A stretch of DNA of 64,000 nt from CBDDIP01 sp965229005. GTDB taxonomy: Bacteria; Actinomycetota; Acidimicrobiia; Acidimicrobiales; Ilumatobacteraceae. Below the pieces are notes generated by a model. It was given only the letters and a program-made list of their open reading frames with translations, had not been told where the DNA came from and made no database searches. This document shows, piece after piece, positions 41,605 to 50,573 of the stretch. Positions within the stretch are counted from its first letter, which is position 1, and the number at the start of each line of letters is the position of its first letter. Both the position numbers and the translations under genes were made by a program. The DNA is taken from NCBI GenBank assembly GCA_965229005.1, contig CBDDIP010000002.1, positions 248,001-312,000 of the forward strand, read 5' to 3'.

Positions 41605-42974
41605 GCACCTCCCCCATCGCTGCCGCGCGGCGCAGCACCGAGCTCGGCCTGATCGTCATGGCCGTCCTCATCACCGGCGCCGCCTACACGCTCGCGTCGC
41701 TCGGCCAGAACAGCCGCATCCCGGCGGTCATCGTGCCGTTCCTCCTCGTCGTGCTCGGACTGCTCGTCGCTGCCCACCTCGCCAACCGCTGGCTCGCCAG
41801 CGGCGCCGACGGCACGTTGCTGCCGCTCGTCGCCATCCTCCACGGCCTCGGCTACGTGATGATCGCCCGCCTCAGCGAACGGCTCGCCGGGCTGCAGACC
41901 ACGTGGACGTTCATCGCCATCGCCGCATACGTGCTGACCCTGCTGTTCGTGCAGCGAGCCGGCGACCTGGCCCGCTACAAGTGGAGCTTCCTCGCCATCG
42001 GCACCGGACTGCTGATGCTGCCGCTCGTGCCGGGCATCGGCACCAGCGTCGGCGGGGCCAAGATCTGGGTCAGCATCGGGCCGGTCAACTTCCAGCCCGG
42101 CGAGTTCGCCAAGATCGCGCTGGCCCTGTTCTTCGCCGGCTACCTGGCCGAGAAGCGCGAGCTGATCGCCGCCAGCACCTGGCACATCGGCCCGCTGCGC
42201 CTGCCGGAGCTGCGCCACCTCGCACCGATCGCACTCGCCTGGGGCTTCGCCGTCGTCGTGATGGTCGCCGAGAAGGACCTCGGTTCGTCGCTGCTGTTCT
42301 TCACCCTCTTCGTCGTGATGATGTGGGTGGCCACCGAACGCGCCACCTACCTCGTGATGGGCCTGGTGCTGTTCGCCGGCGCGGCCTACGTCGCGTGGCG
42401 GCTGTTCGACCACGTGCAGACCCGCGTCGCCATCTGGCAGGACCCGTGGGCGCAGTACGAGGGCAAGGGCTACCAGATCGCCCAGTCGATGTTCGCCTTC
42501 GCCAACGGCGGCACGGGCGGCACCGGCCTGGGGCTCGGCAGCCCGAACAAGATCCCGGCGGTCAAGACCGACTTCATCTTCGCCGCCATCGGTGAGGAGA
42601 TGGGTCTGCTCGGCGCCACCGCCGTGCTGGTCGCCTTCCTGCTGATCATCGGCGGCGGGTTGCGCATCGCCACTCGCACCGAGCGTTCCTTCGACAAGTT
42701 GCTGGCCACCGGACTCACCGCGATCCTCGGGATGCAGGCGTTCATCATCATCGGCGGCGTCATCCGCGTCGTCCCGCTGACGGGCATCACGCTGCCGTTC
42801 GTCTCCTACGGCGGCTCGAGCCTCGTCGCCAACTACGTGCTGCTGGCGCTGCTGATCCGCGTCGGCGACACCACCGCGCGACGCACCGGCGACGTGCCCG
42901 ACCTGCCCACGCTCAGCGAACGTCTCCAGGCGCGCAGCCTGGGGCGCGCCCAACGCCGGGCGGCCAAGCGATGA
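41601..42974 (+). CDS. rodA: SEDS-family peptidoglycan polymerase RodA/FtsW
   Basis: 457 residues with about 12 transmembrane helices. The SEDS signatures include WVSIGPVNFQPGEFAKIALALFFA, MVAEKDLGSSLLFFTLF, TDFIFAAIGEEMGLLGA and the final LPFVSYGGSSLVANYVLLALLI. It polymerises lipid II glycan strands together with a class B PBP, encoded next with a 4-base overlap. RodA is preferred over FtsW from gene order, matching the mycobacterial pstP-rodA-pbpA block. Confidence 0.92.
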   Translation: MSTSPIAAARRSTELGLIVMAVLITGAAYTLASLGQNSRIPAVIVPFLLVVLGLLVAAHLANRWLASGADGTLLPLVAILHGLGYVMIARLSERLAGLQTTWTFIAIAAYVLTLLFVQRAGDLARYKWSFLAIGTGLLMLPLVPGIGTSVGGAKIWVSIGPVNFQPGEFAKIALALFFAGYLAEKRELIAASTWHIGPLRLPELRHLAPIALAWGFAVVVMVAEKDLGSSLLFFTLFVVMMWVATERATYLVMGLVLFAGAAYVAWRLFDHVQTRVAIWQDPWAQYEGKGYQIAQSMFAFANGGTGGTGLGLGSPNKIPAVKTDFIFAAIGEEMGLLGATAVLVAFLLIIGGGLRIATRTERSFDKLLATGLTAILGMQAFIIIGGVIRVVPLTGITLPFVSYGGSSLVANYVLLALLIRVGDTTARRTGDVPDLPTLSERLQARSLGRAQRRAAKR

Positions 42975-44479
42975 ACTCACGGATCCGCAAGCTGGCCGCC
43001 GGCCTGCTGGTGCTCTACCTCATCCTGTTCGTGCAGCTGAACGTGCTCCAGGTGGGGCGCAAGCAAGAGCTGGACGCCAACCCGCTGAACAACCGGCAGA
43101 CGATCCGCGAGTTCAACCGACCCCGCGGCCCAATCGTCACCGCCGACGGCGTGATCATCGCCCAGAGCGTGCCCACCGGGCCCGGCGACGAGTTCAAGTA
43201 CCAACGCCAGTACCCGACCGACGACCTCTTCTCGAACATCTCCGGCTACTACAACCTGGGCAGCAGCACGCAGCTCGAGCGCAGCCAGAACGACGTGCTC
43301 CTCGGCGACACCGACGAGCAGAAGCTGCGCGCCCTCGGCAGCCTGTTCGAGGGCGGCGACAACACGGGCACGATCGTGCTGACGATGCGCAGCGACGTCC
43401 AGCGCGTCGCCGCCGAGGCACTCGGCGATCGCGAGGGCTCCGTCGTCGTGATGGACCCGCACACCGGCGCCGTGATCGCGATGGTCAGCAACCCGCGCTA
43501 CAACGCCAACCAGATGGCCGACCACAACTCGGACAACGTGCAGAACGTCTACAACTTCTTGAACAACTTCCCCGGCAAGCCGCTGCTGGCGAACGCCTAC
43601 CAAGAGCGCTACATGCCGGGCTCCAGCTTCAAGGTGATCACCACCACCATCGCCCTGCAGAACGGGGTCACCTCGCTGGATCGCAGCTTCCCGAACGAGA
43701 CCGAGTTCATCCCGCCGCAGACCACCGACCCGATCCAGAACTACGCGGGCGAGCGGTGTGGCGGCACGATGGCGCAGGTCTTCTACCGCAGCTGCAACAT
43801 CCCCTTCGCCCAGATGGCACTCGAGCTCGGCCAGGACCGGTGGCTGGCCGGCACGCAGGCGTTCGGCGTCGGCGAGAAGGTCCCGATCGACCTGCCCGGC
43901 GCTGCGTCGAGCAGCGTTGGCCACGACGCCGATTTCTTCAAGGACAACCAGCCGCTGCTGGCCATCGGCGGCTTCGGACAGGGCAGCGACACGATGGTGC
44001 CGTTGCACATGGCGATGGTCGCCAGCAGCGTCGCCAACGGCGGGGCGATGGTCAAGCCGCACGTCATCGACGCCACGCTCGATCACGACGGCAAGGTGCT
44101 CGACCGCACCACCACGTCCGTGTGGAAGACGCCGATGGACGGCCCGACCGCGCAGACGCTGACGACGCTGATGATCGGCGTGGTCAACCAGGGCACCGGC
44201 CGGCAGATGCAGCTGAACCCGGGGCCGGACGGCCAGCCGATCCAGGCCGCGGCGAAGACCGGCACCGCGCAGCTCAACGGCGCCGGCCAGCCGGAGAAGT
44301 CGAATGCGTGGATCATCGGCTTCGCACCGGCGGTGAACCCGCAGTACGCGATCGCCGTCGTGCTGAAGGGCGGCCCGAACGATGCGATCAGCGCGGGCAC
44401 CGGCGGTCGCCTCGCCGGTCCCATCGCCAAGACCGTCCTCGACTACCTCTTCGCCAACCCGACAGCTCCCCCCTCATGA
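42971..44479 (+). CDS. pbpA: class B penicillin-binding protein PbpA
   Basis: 502 residues. One N-terminal membrane helix (about 9-27), a dimerisation/pedestal region beginning NRQTIREFNRPRGPIVTADG, then the transpeptidase domain with SSFK (Ser about 218, Lys about 221), SCN (about 274-276) and KTGT (about 429-432), all intact. It cross-links peptidoglycan outside the membrane and pairs with the SEDS protein upstream. A gap of 160 bases separates it from pknB. The mycobacterial pknA gene, normally found here, is absent. Confidence 0.93.
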   Translation: MNSRIRKLAAGLLVLYLILFVQLNVLQVGRKQELDANPLNNRQTIREFNRPRGPIVTADGVIIAQSVPTGPGDEFKYQRQYPTDDLFSNISGYYNLGSSTQLERSQNDVLLGDTDEQKLRALGSLFEGGDNTGTIVLTMRSDVQRVAAEALGDREGSVVVMDPHTGAVIAMVSNPRYNANQMADHNSDNVQNVYNFLNNFPGKPLLANAYQERYMPGSSFKVITTTIALQNGVTSLDRSFPNETEFIPPQTTDPIQNYAGERCGGTMAQVFYRSCNIPFAQMALELGQDRWLAGTQAFGVGEKVPIDLPGAASSSVGHDADFFKDNQPLLAIGGFGQGSDTMVPLHMAMVASSVANGGAMVKPHVIDATLDHDGKVLDRTTTSVWKTPMDGPTAQTLTTLMIGVVNQGTGRQMQLNPGPDGQPIQAAAKTGTAQLNGAGQPEKSNAWIIGFAPAVNPQYAIAVVLKGGPNDAISAGTGGRLAGPIAKTVLDYLFANPTAPPS

Positions 44480-44639
44480 TGGGCTCGCTGCGCTCACCTT
44501 CGTGCTCGCCGCCTACGGCGTCTCACCCAACCTCCAGTCGGAGCGCGCCCGCCAGGATTGCCGTGAACCCGGTTCATCGGTGCAGGTCGGTAACCTCGTG
44601 TACCGGTTTCGCCCGTGACGCGCGAGACGGAAGGCAGCA

Positions 44640-46697
44640 GTGAGCAACAACACCGAGCGGACGGTTCTCAACGACCGCTACGAGATCCAACAGCGCATCG
44701 GACGCGGCGGCATGGCCGACGTGTTCCTGGCGCGCGACCTCCTGCTCGACCGCCCGGTCGCGATCAAGGTCCTCTTCCCCGAGTTCGCCACCGATCCCAA
44801 CTTCGTCGAGCGCTTCCGCCGCGAGGCGCAGGCCGCGGCCAACCTCAACCACCCGAACATCGTCGGCGTGTACGACTGGGGCAAGTACGCCAACACCTAC
44901 TTCATGGCGATGGAGTACGTGCAGGGCCGAACCCTCGCCGACATCCTGCGCGCCAACGGGCACATCAACTCGATCCAGGCCGCGGAGATCGCCAGCGAGG
45001 TGTCGGCCGCGCTCGGCTTCGCCCACCGCAACAGCGTCGTGCACCGCGACATCAAGCCGGCCAACATCCTCATCGGCTCCAACGGCCAGGTGAAGGTGGC
45101 CGACTTCGGCATCGCCCGGGCGATGAACGCGCCCACCGAGAGCAACCTCACCCAGGTCGGTGCGGTGATGGGCACCGCCACCTACTTCTCGCCCGAGCAG
45201 GCCCAGGGCGCACAGCCCGACCCGCGCTCCGACCTGTACTCGCTGGGCATCGTGCTCTACGAGATGGTCGCCGGACGGCCGCCGTTCAGCGGCGACAACC
45301 CGGTCAGCATCGCCTACAAGCAGGTGCACGACAGCCCCCAGCCGCTGAACCAGATCGTCGCCGACGTGCCCCGCCCGTTCGAGGCGATCGTCGCCAAGCT
45401 GCTGGCCAAGCAGCCCGACGTCCGCTACCCGAACGCCGAGGCGCTGCGCGAAGACCTGCGCCGTTTCCGCAACAACGAGCCGGTGCAAGCGCTGGCCGGT
45501 GCCCGGCCCCCGACGCCGCCGGCCGCGCACGCCACGGCCAGCCTGCCGCGCACCGCGGCCGTCCCCGCCGGGGCCACCACGGCGATGCCGCGCACCGCGG
45601 CCGTGCCGGTCGGAGCGACAGCTGCGATGCCGCGCACACAGGCGATGCAGCAGCAGGGCCAGCCGCCGCAGGAGTACGGCAGCAACCGCACCGGCTGGTA
45701 CGCGGTGGCCGGGTTCCTTGCCCTGATCGCCCTCGTCATCGGCGGCGTGCTGCTGTTCAAGCAGCTGTCCAAGGACGACGAGCAGCCGACCACGTTCGCC
45801 ATGCCCGAACTGACCAACGCGCTGATCGACGACGCGATCAAGCAGCTCGACGACCTCGGCTTGGTTGCCGTGCTCAACGAGGAGCCCGAGGCAGCCGTCG
45901 CCGACGGCACCGTCTCGCACACCGATCCGATCGCCGGCGTCATCGTCACCAAGGGCGACACCGTCCAGGTCTTCTACCGGCCGAGCCTGGTGCCGTTCGC
46001 CATCGAGGACGTCGCTGGCAAGACCGTCGAGGAAGCCACGCCGATCCTCACGGCGCTCGGCCTGGTGATCAACCCGACGATCGTCACCGAGAACAACCCG
46101 GACTTCGAGGCAGGCAAGGTCATCCGCACCGACCCGCCGGCGGGCACGCAGGCCAAGCAGGGCGACCCGATCACGCTCGTCGTGTCGGGTGGCCCCGACC
46201 AGGTGGCCGTGCCCGCAGTCGCCGGGCTCAGCCAGGCCGACGCGCAGGCGACGTTGGAGAGCGACGAGTTCGGATTCGTCGTCACCATCGAGGAAGAGGC
46301 CAGCGACTCGGTCGATGCCGGTACGGCCATCCGCACCGATCCGGCGCAGAGCCAGCTGCTGGCCAAGGGCTCGGCGATCAAGCTGATCGTGTCCAGCGGG
46401 CCCGAGCTGAAGAAGGTGCCGGCAATGGTCGGCACGCTCGAGGCGCAGGCCCGCAACTCGCTGTCCAGCGCCGGCCTGCCCGCACCCGAGGTCAGCTTCC
46501 AACCCGTCGCCATCGGCTCGCCCGACGACGGCCGGGTCATCTCGCAGAGCGTCGACGCCGGGCAGGAAGTCGCCCCGGACACGGTGATCAAGCTGAAGAT
46601 CGGCAAAGCCGTCGTGCCCGTGACGACCACGTCGAGCACCACCACCACGACGACCACGACAACGACGACGACCGCCCCACCACCGCCGACGACCTGA
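44640..46697 (+). CDS. pknB: PASTA-domain Ser/Thr kinase PknB
   Basis: 685 residues. Kinase motifs: GRGGMADV (about 21-28), Lys about 43 in PVAIKVL, HRDIKPANI (about 135-143) and DFGIAR (about 155-160). A juxtamembrane segment with repeated AMPRTAAVP/ATAAMPRT units may hold autophosphorylation sites. One membrane helix lies near 353-375, followed by four PASTA domains (about 387-660) and a TTTTT tail. PASTA domains sense muropeptides or lipid II and control growth and division. GTG 44640 with GGAAGG-type purines upstream is the start. It is the only PASTA kinase of the block. Confidence 0.94.
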   Translation: MSNNTERTVLNDRYEIQQRIGRGGMADVFLARDLLLDRPVAIKVLFPEFATDPNFVERFRREAQAAANLNHPNIVGVYDWGKYANTYFMAMEYVQGRTLADILRANGHINSIQAAEIASEVSAALGFAHRNSVVHRDIKPANILIGSNGQVKVADFGIARAMNAPTESNLTQVGAVMGTATYFSPEQAQGAQPDPRSDLYSLGIVLYEMVAGRPPFSGDNPVSIAYKQVHDSPQPLNQIVADVPRPFEAIVAKLLAKQPDVRYPNAEALREDLRRFRNNEPVQALAGARPPTPPAAHATASLPRTAAVPAGATTAMPRTAAVPVGATAAMPRTQAMQQQGQPPQEYGSNRTGWYAVAGFLALIALVIGGVLLFKQLSKDDEQPTTFAMPELTNALIDDAIKQLDDLGLVAVLNEEPEAAVADGTVSHTDPIAGVIVTKGDTVQVFYRPSLVPFAIEDVAGKTVEEATPILTALGLVINPTIVTENNPDFEAGKVIRTDPPAGTQAKQGDPITLVVSGGPDQVAVPAVAGLSQADAQATLESDEFGFVVTIEEEASDSVDAGTAIRTDPAQSQLLAKGSAIKLIVSSGPELKKVPAMVGTLEAQARNSLSSAGLPAPEVSFQPVAIGSPDDGRVISQSVDAGQEVAPDTVIKLKIGKAVVPVTTTSSTTTTTTTTTTTTAPPPPTT

Positions 46698-46717
46698 CGC
46701 GCTTACGCTCGCGGGCC

Positions 46718-47752
46718 GTGCCCTTCGAACCGATCCACACCGAGCGGTTGATCCTGCGGCGACAGCAGCTCAGCGACGCCGACGCAGCGTACGAACGTCG
46801 GAGCCTGCCCGAAGTGGCCAGGTATCAGGACTGGGAGATGCCGTACACGCGCGAGCGCGCGGAAGAGTCGACGGCCAGAGCTGCGGCCATGGACGGGCCG
46901 GTCGACGGCCAGGGCTGGGCCGTCACCGTGGTCAGTGCCGCCGCACCCGAACAGATCCTCGGTGACCTGTACATCGAGCTGCGATGGGGCGGTCGCAGCG
47001 GGATGTTCGGCTACACGTTCCACCCGGACCACTGGGGTCGGGGGTACGCGACGGAAGCGGCACAGGCGGTCGTTCGCTACCTGTTCACCGACATCGGCGT
47101 CGGCCGAGTCGAGTCGTCGCTGCATCCCGACAACCATCCGTCGGCCCGAGTCCTGGAAGCGTGCGGGATGCTCTTCGAGGGTCTGACCCGCGAGTCGTTC
47201 TGGGTCGGCGACGAGCTCTCGGACGACATGTTGTACGGGATGACGCGCGCCGACTGGGACGAGTGGCGCAACCGGCCACGACACCGCCCCGAACGCGTGG
47301 AGCTGGTGCCGGTCACCGCCGACAACAGCAGGGTCGTCGGCGCGTTGGCAACGCACCGGTCGCAGCAACGGTTCGTCTCCCCGATGCTGGGCAACTTCCG
47401 AGATGCATTGCTGCCACCGTCGCTGAACGATGTCCCGCTCGTGCCGTGGTACCGGGCCATCGACGCCGACGGGGAGATCGCCGGCTTCATCATGGCGGCG
47501 GAGATGACGGCCGCTCACCCGAACCCCTACCTGTGGCGGTTCCTGATCGATCGGATGCAGCAGCGGCGAGGCATTGGCGGGGCCGCACTCGACCAGTTCG
47601 AGCAGCGCTGCCGGGACCAAGGCGCAACCGCCATCGAGGTGTCGTGGACCGAAGGACCAGGTTCACCGTCCCCGATGTACCGGGCTCGCGGGTACGAGCC
47701 GTTCGGTCGAACCCACGACGGCGAGACCCACGCGATCAAGGTGCTCACCTGA
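46718..47752 (+). CDS. tandem GNAT acetyltransferase (two domains)
   Basis: 344 residues. The N-terminal domain (about 1-180) is RimJ/RimL-like: ERLILRR, IELRWGGRSGMFGYTFHPDHWGRGYATEAAQAVVRYLF and NHPSARVLEACGM. The C-terminal domain (about 190-344) is a separate GNAT with DRMQQRRGIGGAALDQFEQRC and YRARGYEP. Both acetyl-CoA loops are present (WGRGYA and RRGIGG). GTG 46718 starts just before the first domain. It sits between pknB and trpG, where the mycobacterial order has no such gene. Substrates are unknown. Confidence 0.87.
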   Translation: MPFEPIHTERLILRRQQLSDADAAYERRSLPEVARYQDWEMPYTRERAEESTARAAAMDGPVDGQGWAVTVVSAAAPEQILGDLYIELRWGGRSGMFGYTFHPDHWGRGYATEAAQAVVRYLFTDIGVGRVESSLHPDNHPSARVLEACGMLFEGLTRESFWVGDELSDDMLYGMTRADWDEWRNRPRHRPERVELVPVTADNSRVVGALATHRSQQRFVSPMLGNFRDALLPPSLNDVPLVPWYRAIDADGEIAGFIMAAEMTAAHPNPYLWRFLIDRMQQRRGIGGAALDQFEQRCRDQGATAIEVSWTEGPGSPSPMYRARGYEPFGRTHDGETHAIKVLT

Positions 47753-47798
47753 CTGACCGGCTGCCGGACGTCCAGCGCCGGACCTTGTCGTCAGAGCA

Positions 47799-48392
47799 CT
47801 AGCGAGCGAGCTCGGGCGCAGCCCGAAGCAAGAAGTTGGCCAGCAGCTGGTGGCCGGCACCGGTGAGGATGCTCTCCGGGTGGAACTGCACGCCCTCCAC
47901 CGGATGGGTGCGGTGGCGTACGCCCATCACCACCCCGTCAGCGGTGGACGCCGTGACCTCGAGCTCGGCCGGCATCGTCGCCGGATCGATCACCAGGCTG
48001 TGGTAGCGGGTGGCCGTCAGTGGCGAGTCGACGCCCTCGAACACCCCGACACCGCGATGCTCGATGGGCGATGTCTTGCCGTGCATCAACGAGGGCGCAC
48101 GCACCACCGATGCGCCGTAGACGTGACCGATCGCCTGGTGGCCGAGGCACACGCCGAGCAACGGCACGCCGGCCGCGGCGAACGCCGGGATGGCCTCGCA
48201 GATGATCCCGGCATCCTCCGGCCTCCCGGGCCCCGGCGACAACAGCACCATGTCGCATCCGAGCGCCAACGCCTCCGGCACGGTGAGCTCGTCGTTGCGC
48301 ACCACGATCGGGTCGGCACCGAGCTCGCCGAGGTACTGCACCAGGTTGTAGACGAAGCTGTCGTAGCTGTCGATCACGAGCACGCGGGGCAC
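47799..48392 (-). CDS. trpG: glutamine amidotransferase, anthranilate/ADC synthase component II (TrpG/PabA)
   Basis: 197 residues, the usual length. The class I glutaminase triad is intact: Cys about 82 in LGVCLGHQA, His about 171 and Glu about 173 in VQFHPESI. It opens with VLVIDSYDSFVYNLVQYLGELG, characteristic of TrpG/PabA. It provides ammonia to anthranilate synthase or aminodeoxychorismate synthase. The partner is not in the window, so the pathway (tryptophan or folate) cannot be decided. The gene name follows the conserved order next to crgA and pknB. Confidence 0.9.
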   Translation of the reverse strand: MPRVLVIDSYDSFVYNLVQYLGELGADPIVVRNDELTVPEALALGCDMVLLSPGPGRPEDAGIICEAIPAFAAAGVPLLGVCLGHQAIGHVYGASVVRAPSLMHGKTSPIEHRGVGVFEGVDSPLTATRYHSLVIDPATMPAELEVTASTADGVVMGVRHRTHPVEGVQFHPESILTGAGHQLLANFLLRAAPELAR

Positions 48393-48467
48393 GCCACCAG
48401 CCTGACTGCTCGCGTCTGCCCGTGTCGAACTGATTCACGGCAGGCGCCTGGCTACACTTCCGGCCCG

Positions 48468-48770
48468 ATGGCTCCCCCGAAGCGCAAGACAACCGGCGGT
48501 CGCGTCACACCGAAGGGCACCCGGCCCGGGCAGATCGTCTCTGCCCCCGCTGCGAACCCGAACGTGAACGCTTCGTCGAGGTACACACCTCCCACGCCGA
48601 AGAGCTACGAGGAGAGCCCGCGTTGGGTGCCGATCCTCATGGCCGTGCTCATCGGGCTCGGCGTGCTGACCATCATCCTGCGCTACATCGTGTGGGACTC
48701 GAACACCGCCGTGCTGGTCGGCCTGGTCTTCCTGCTCTCGGGCCTGTTCGTCGCCACCAAGTGGAAGTGA
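48468..48770 (+). CDS. crgA: cell division protein CrgA
   Basis: 100 residues with a basic N-terminal half and two transmembrane helices near the end (WVPILMAVLIGLGVLTIILRYIV and VLVGLVFLLSGLFVATKWK). These match the CrgA family, including the S-P-R/x-W-V-P lead-in. CrgA recruits FtsZ, FtsI/FtsQ and peptidoglycan synthases to the septum in actinobacteria. It is divergent from trpG, as in mycobacteria and streptomycetes. Confidence 0.92.
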   Translation: MAPPKRKTTGGRVTPKGTRPGQIVSAPAANPNVNASSRYTPPTPKSYEESPRWVPILMAVLIGLGVLTIILRYIVWDSNTAVLVGLVFLLSGLFVATKWK

Positions 48771-48847
48771 AGCTCGCTACGGCCAGCCGTAGGCGTGTTA
48801 CAGCACTCTGAGTGCTTGAACCACAGCGATGTAACTCGCACACACCT

Positions 48848-48856
48848 TTATCCACA
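48848..48856 (+). promoter_or_regulatory. single perfect DnaA box
   Basis: TTATCCACA matches the strict DnaA-box consensus. It lies downstream of crgA. A related TTTTCCACAGG occurs at 49068. There is no cluster and no AT-rich unwinding element nearby, so I do not call an origin. A near-oriC location of the pknB-crgA block would fit other actinobacteria. Confidence 0.45.
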
Positions 48857-48867
48857 GGCTGGGGACA

Positions 48868-49134
48868 TCACTCGAAGACGGGAGCGACCACGTCCATGTC
48901 CTCCAGGCAGTGCCTGGGAGGGGGCGGATCCTCGTCGGGAGCCAGGGTCAACTTGATCTCCAGCCCGCAGACGTTGCAGCGATACCTCACGTTCACCTTG
49001 CGCAGCTCGCCGGCAGGTGGCGGTGCGGGCATCGGTGTCGTGAAGCTCCGAAGCATGCCGATACCGGTTTTCCACAGGACGAACCCGAGCATGACCCCAC
49101 CGAGCACCCAGATGATGGTGGCGAACGCCGGCAT
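48868..49134 (-). CDS. small membrane protein with zinc-ribbon-like CxxC
   Basis: 88 residues. One N-terminal transmembrane helix (IIWVLGGVMLGFVLWKTGIGML), a Pro-rich linker and a soluble tail with YRCNVCGLEI and PRHC. Three Cys plus a His could hold a zinc ion. ATG 49134 is chosen because the longer frame upstream is low-complexity. I know similar small actinobacterial proteins only as hypothetical. It lies convergent to crgA. Confidence 0.72.
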   Translation of the reverse strand: MPAFATIIWVLGGVMLGFVLWKTGIGMLRSFTTPMPAPPPAGELRKVNVRYRCNVCGLEIKLTLAPDEDPPPPRHCLEDMDVVAPVFE

Positions 49135-49182
49135 GGCCCCATCGTACCGTCCGGTTGTGGACGGTGAGCAGGTCGGACGCGC

Positions 49183-49211
49183 CGCAGCGCGGCCCGAAGG
49201 ACCGCGCTGCG
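49183..49211 (-). terminator. hairpin downstream of the thiolase gene
   Basis: CGCAGCGCGG and CCGCGCTGCG are perfect 10-base arms with a 9-base loop, 36-65 bases beyond the thiolase stop. No T-run follows on the minus strand. It may end the thiolase message. Confidence 0.55.
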
Positions 49212-49247
49212 TGTCGAACTTCTGGGTTCTTGAGACTCGCGGTTTCG

Positions 49248-50417
49248 CTAGCCCAACCGCTCGATGATGGTTGCGTTGGCCATGCCGCCGCCTTCGCACA
49301 TCGTTTGCAGGCCGTAGCGGCCACCGCTGCGCTCGAGCTCGTTGAGCAGGGTGGTCATCAGACGAGCACCGGAGCAGCCGAGCGGGTGCCCGAGGGCGAT
49401 CGCCCCGCCGTTCACGTTGACCTTGCTCATGTCCGGGTGGATCTCCTTCTCCCACGCCAGGACCACCGAGGCGAACGCCTCGTTGATCTCGACGAGGTCG
49501 ATGTCCTCGATGGTCAGACCGGAACGGGCGAAGACCCGCTCGGTCGCCGGGATCGGTGCGGTGAGCATCATCCGCGGGTCGTCGCCGGCGAGGGCGAAGT
49601 TGACGAAGCGGGCCCGCGGGGTGAGGCCGAGCGCCTTGGCCTTCTCCTCGCTCATGATCAGGATCGCCGACGAGCCGTCGGTGATCTGCGAGGAGTTGCC
49701 GGCCGTGACGCGGCCACCATCTTCCTCGGTGCGGAACGCCGGCTTGAGCTTGCCGAGCGACTCACGGGTGGTCTCGCGCAGGCCCTCGTCGACGTTCATC
49801 ATCGCCCCGTCGGCGCCGAGCACCGGCAGGATCTCCCGGCTGAAGCGGCCCTCGGCGGTGGCCCGGGCGGCGTACTCCTGCGAGCGGACGCCGAAGGCGT
49901 CGAGGTCGTCGCGGGTGAGGCCCCACTTGTCGGCGATCAGCTCGGCAGAGATGCCCTGCGGCACCAGGCCACCGGCGGGGGCGTAGCGAGCGCCGATCTT
50001 CGGGCCGAACGGGAAGCCGTACTTGCCGTCGACCATCGACGCGCCCATCGGCACGCGGGTCATCACCTCGACGCCCGCGGCGACGACGATGTCGTAGGCA
50101 CCGGCGATCACACCTTGGGCAGCGAAGTGGGCGGCCTGCTGGCTGCTCCCGCACTGGCGATCGATGGTGGTGCCGGGCACGCCGTCGGGCCAGCCAGCCG
50201 CGAGCACCGCGTTGCGGGCGATGTTGGCGGCCTGCTCGCCGACCTGCATGACGCAGCCCATGACGACGTCGTCGACCGTGCCGGGGTCGATGCCGGTGCG
50301 CTCGATCAGAGCGTTGAGGGTCTCGGCGGCGAGGTCGACCGGGTGCCAGTCCTTGAGCTTCCCGTTGCGCTTGCCGAGTGGGGTGCGAATGGCGTCGACG
50401 ATGACGGCGGTGGTCAT
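49248..50417 (-). CDS. acetyl-CoA acyltransferase (thiolase)
   Basis: 389 residues, the full thiolase length. The acyl-accepting Cys about 89 lies in DRQCGSSQQA. The later catalytic motifs are NEAFASVVLAW, GGAIALGHPLGCSGARL (His) and MCEGGGMANA (second Cys). The enzyme either cleaves 3-ketoacyl-CoA in beta-oxidation or condenses two acetyl-CoA. The QQAAHFAAQG variant after the first Cys is common in the degradative, steroid/fatty-acid type of actinobacteria. It stands alone, so the pathway is not fixed. Confidence 0.9.
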   Translation of the reverse strand: MTTAVIVDAIRTPLGKRNGKLKDWHPVDLAAETLNALIERTGIDPGTVDDVVMGCVMQVGEQAANIARNAVLAAGWPDGVPGTTIDRQCGSSQQAAHFAAQGVIAGAYDIVVAAGVEVMTRVPMGASMVDGKYGFPFGPKIGARYAPAGGLVPQGISAELIADKWGLTRDDLDAFGVRSQEYAARATAEGRFSREILPVLGADGAMMNVDEGLRETTRESLGKLKPAFRTEEDGGRVTAGNSSQITDGSSAILIMSEEKAKALGLTPRARFVNFALAGDDPRMMLTAPIPATERVFARSGLTIEDIDLVEINEAFASVVLAWEKEIHPDMSKVNVNGGAIALGHPLGCSGARLMTTLLNELERSGGRYGLQTMCEGGGMANATIIERLG

Positions 50418-50573
50418 GGCGAACCTGCTTTCAGATGTGCGGAGAATGACGCGAGCGTGGCGGAAGTTTGCTGGCTGCAAGGACCACAACCCAAACCGGA
50501 GCTCGTCGCTTCCCGGTCGCGGCTCGTGAATGACTAGGCTCCCGCCGTTCAGCAACAACTCGGGGAGACGACC

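Noticed and set aside
44615..47752. A giant 1045-residue protein spanning the pknB and GNAT region
   Set aside because: The first two thirds are an off-frame reading of pknB. Only the last 344 residues, from GTG 46718, form recognisable GNAT domains.
48848..48856. A replication origin at the DnaA box
   Set aside because: One perfect box and one weak match do not make an origin. There is no box cluster, no AT-rich element, and no dnaA or dnaN nearby.
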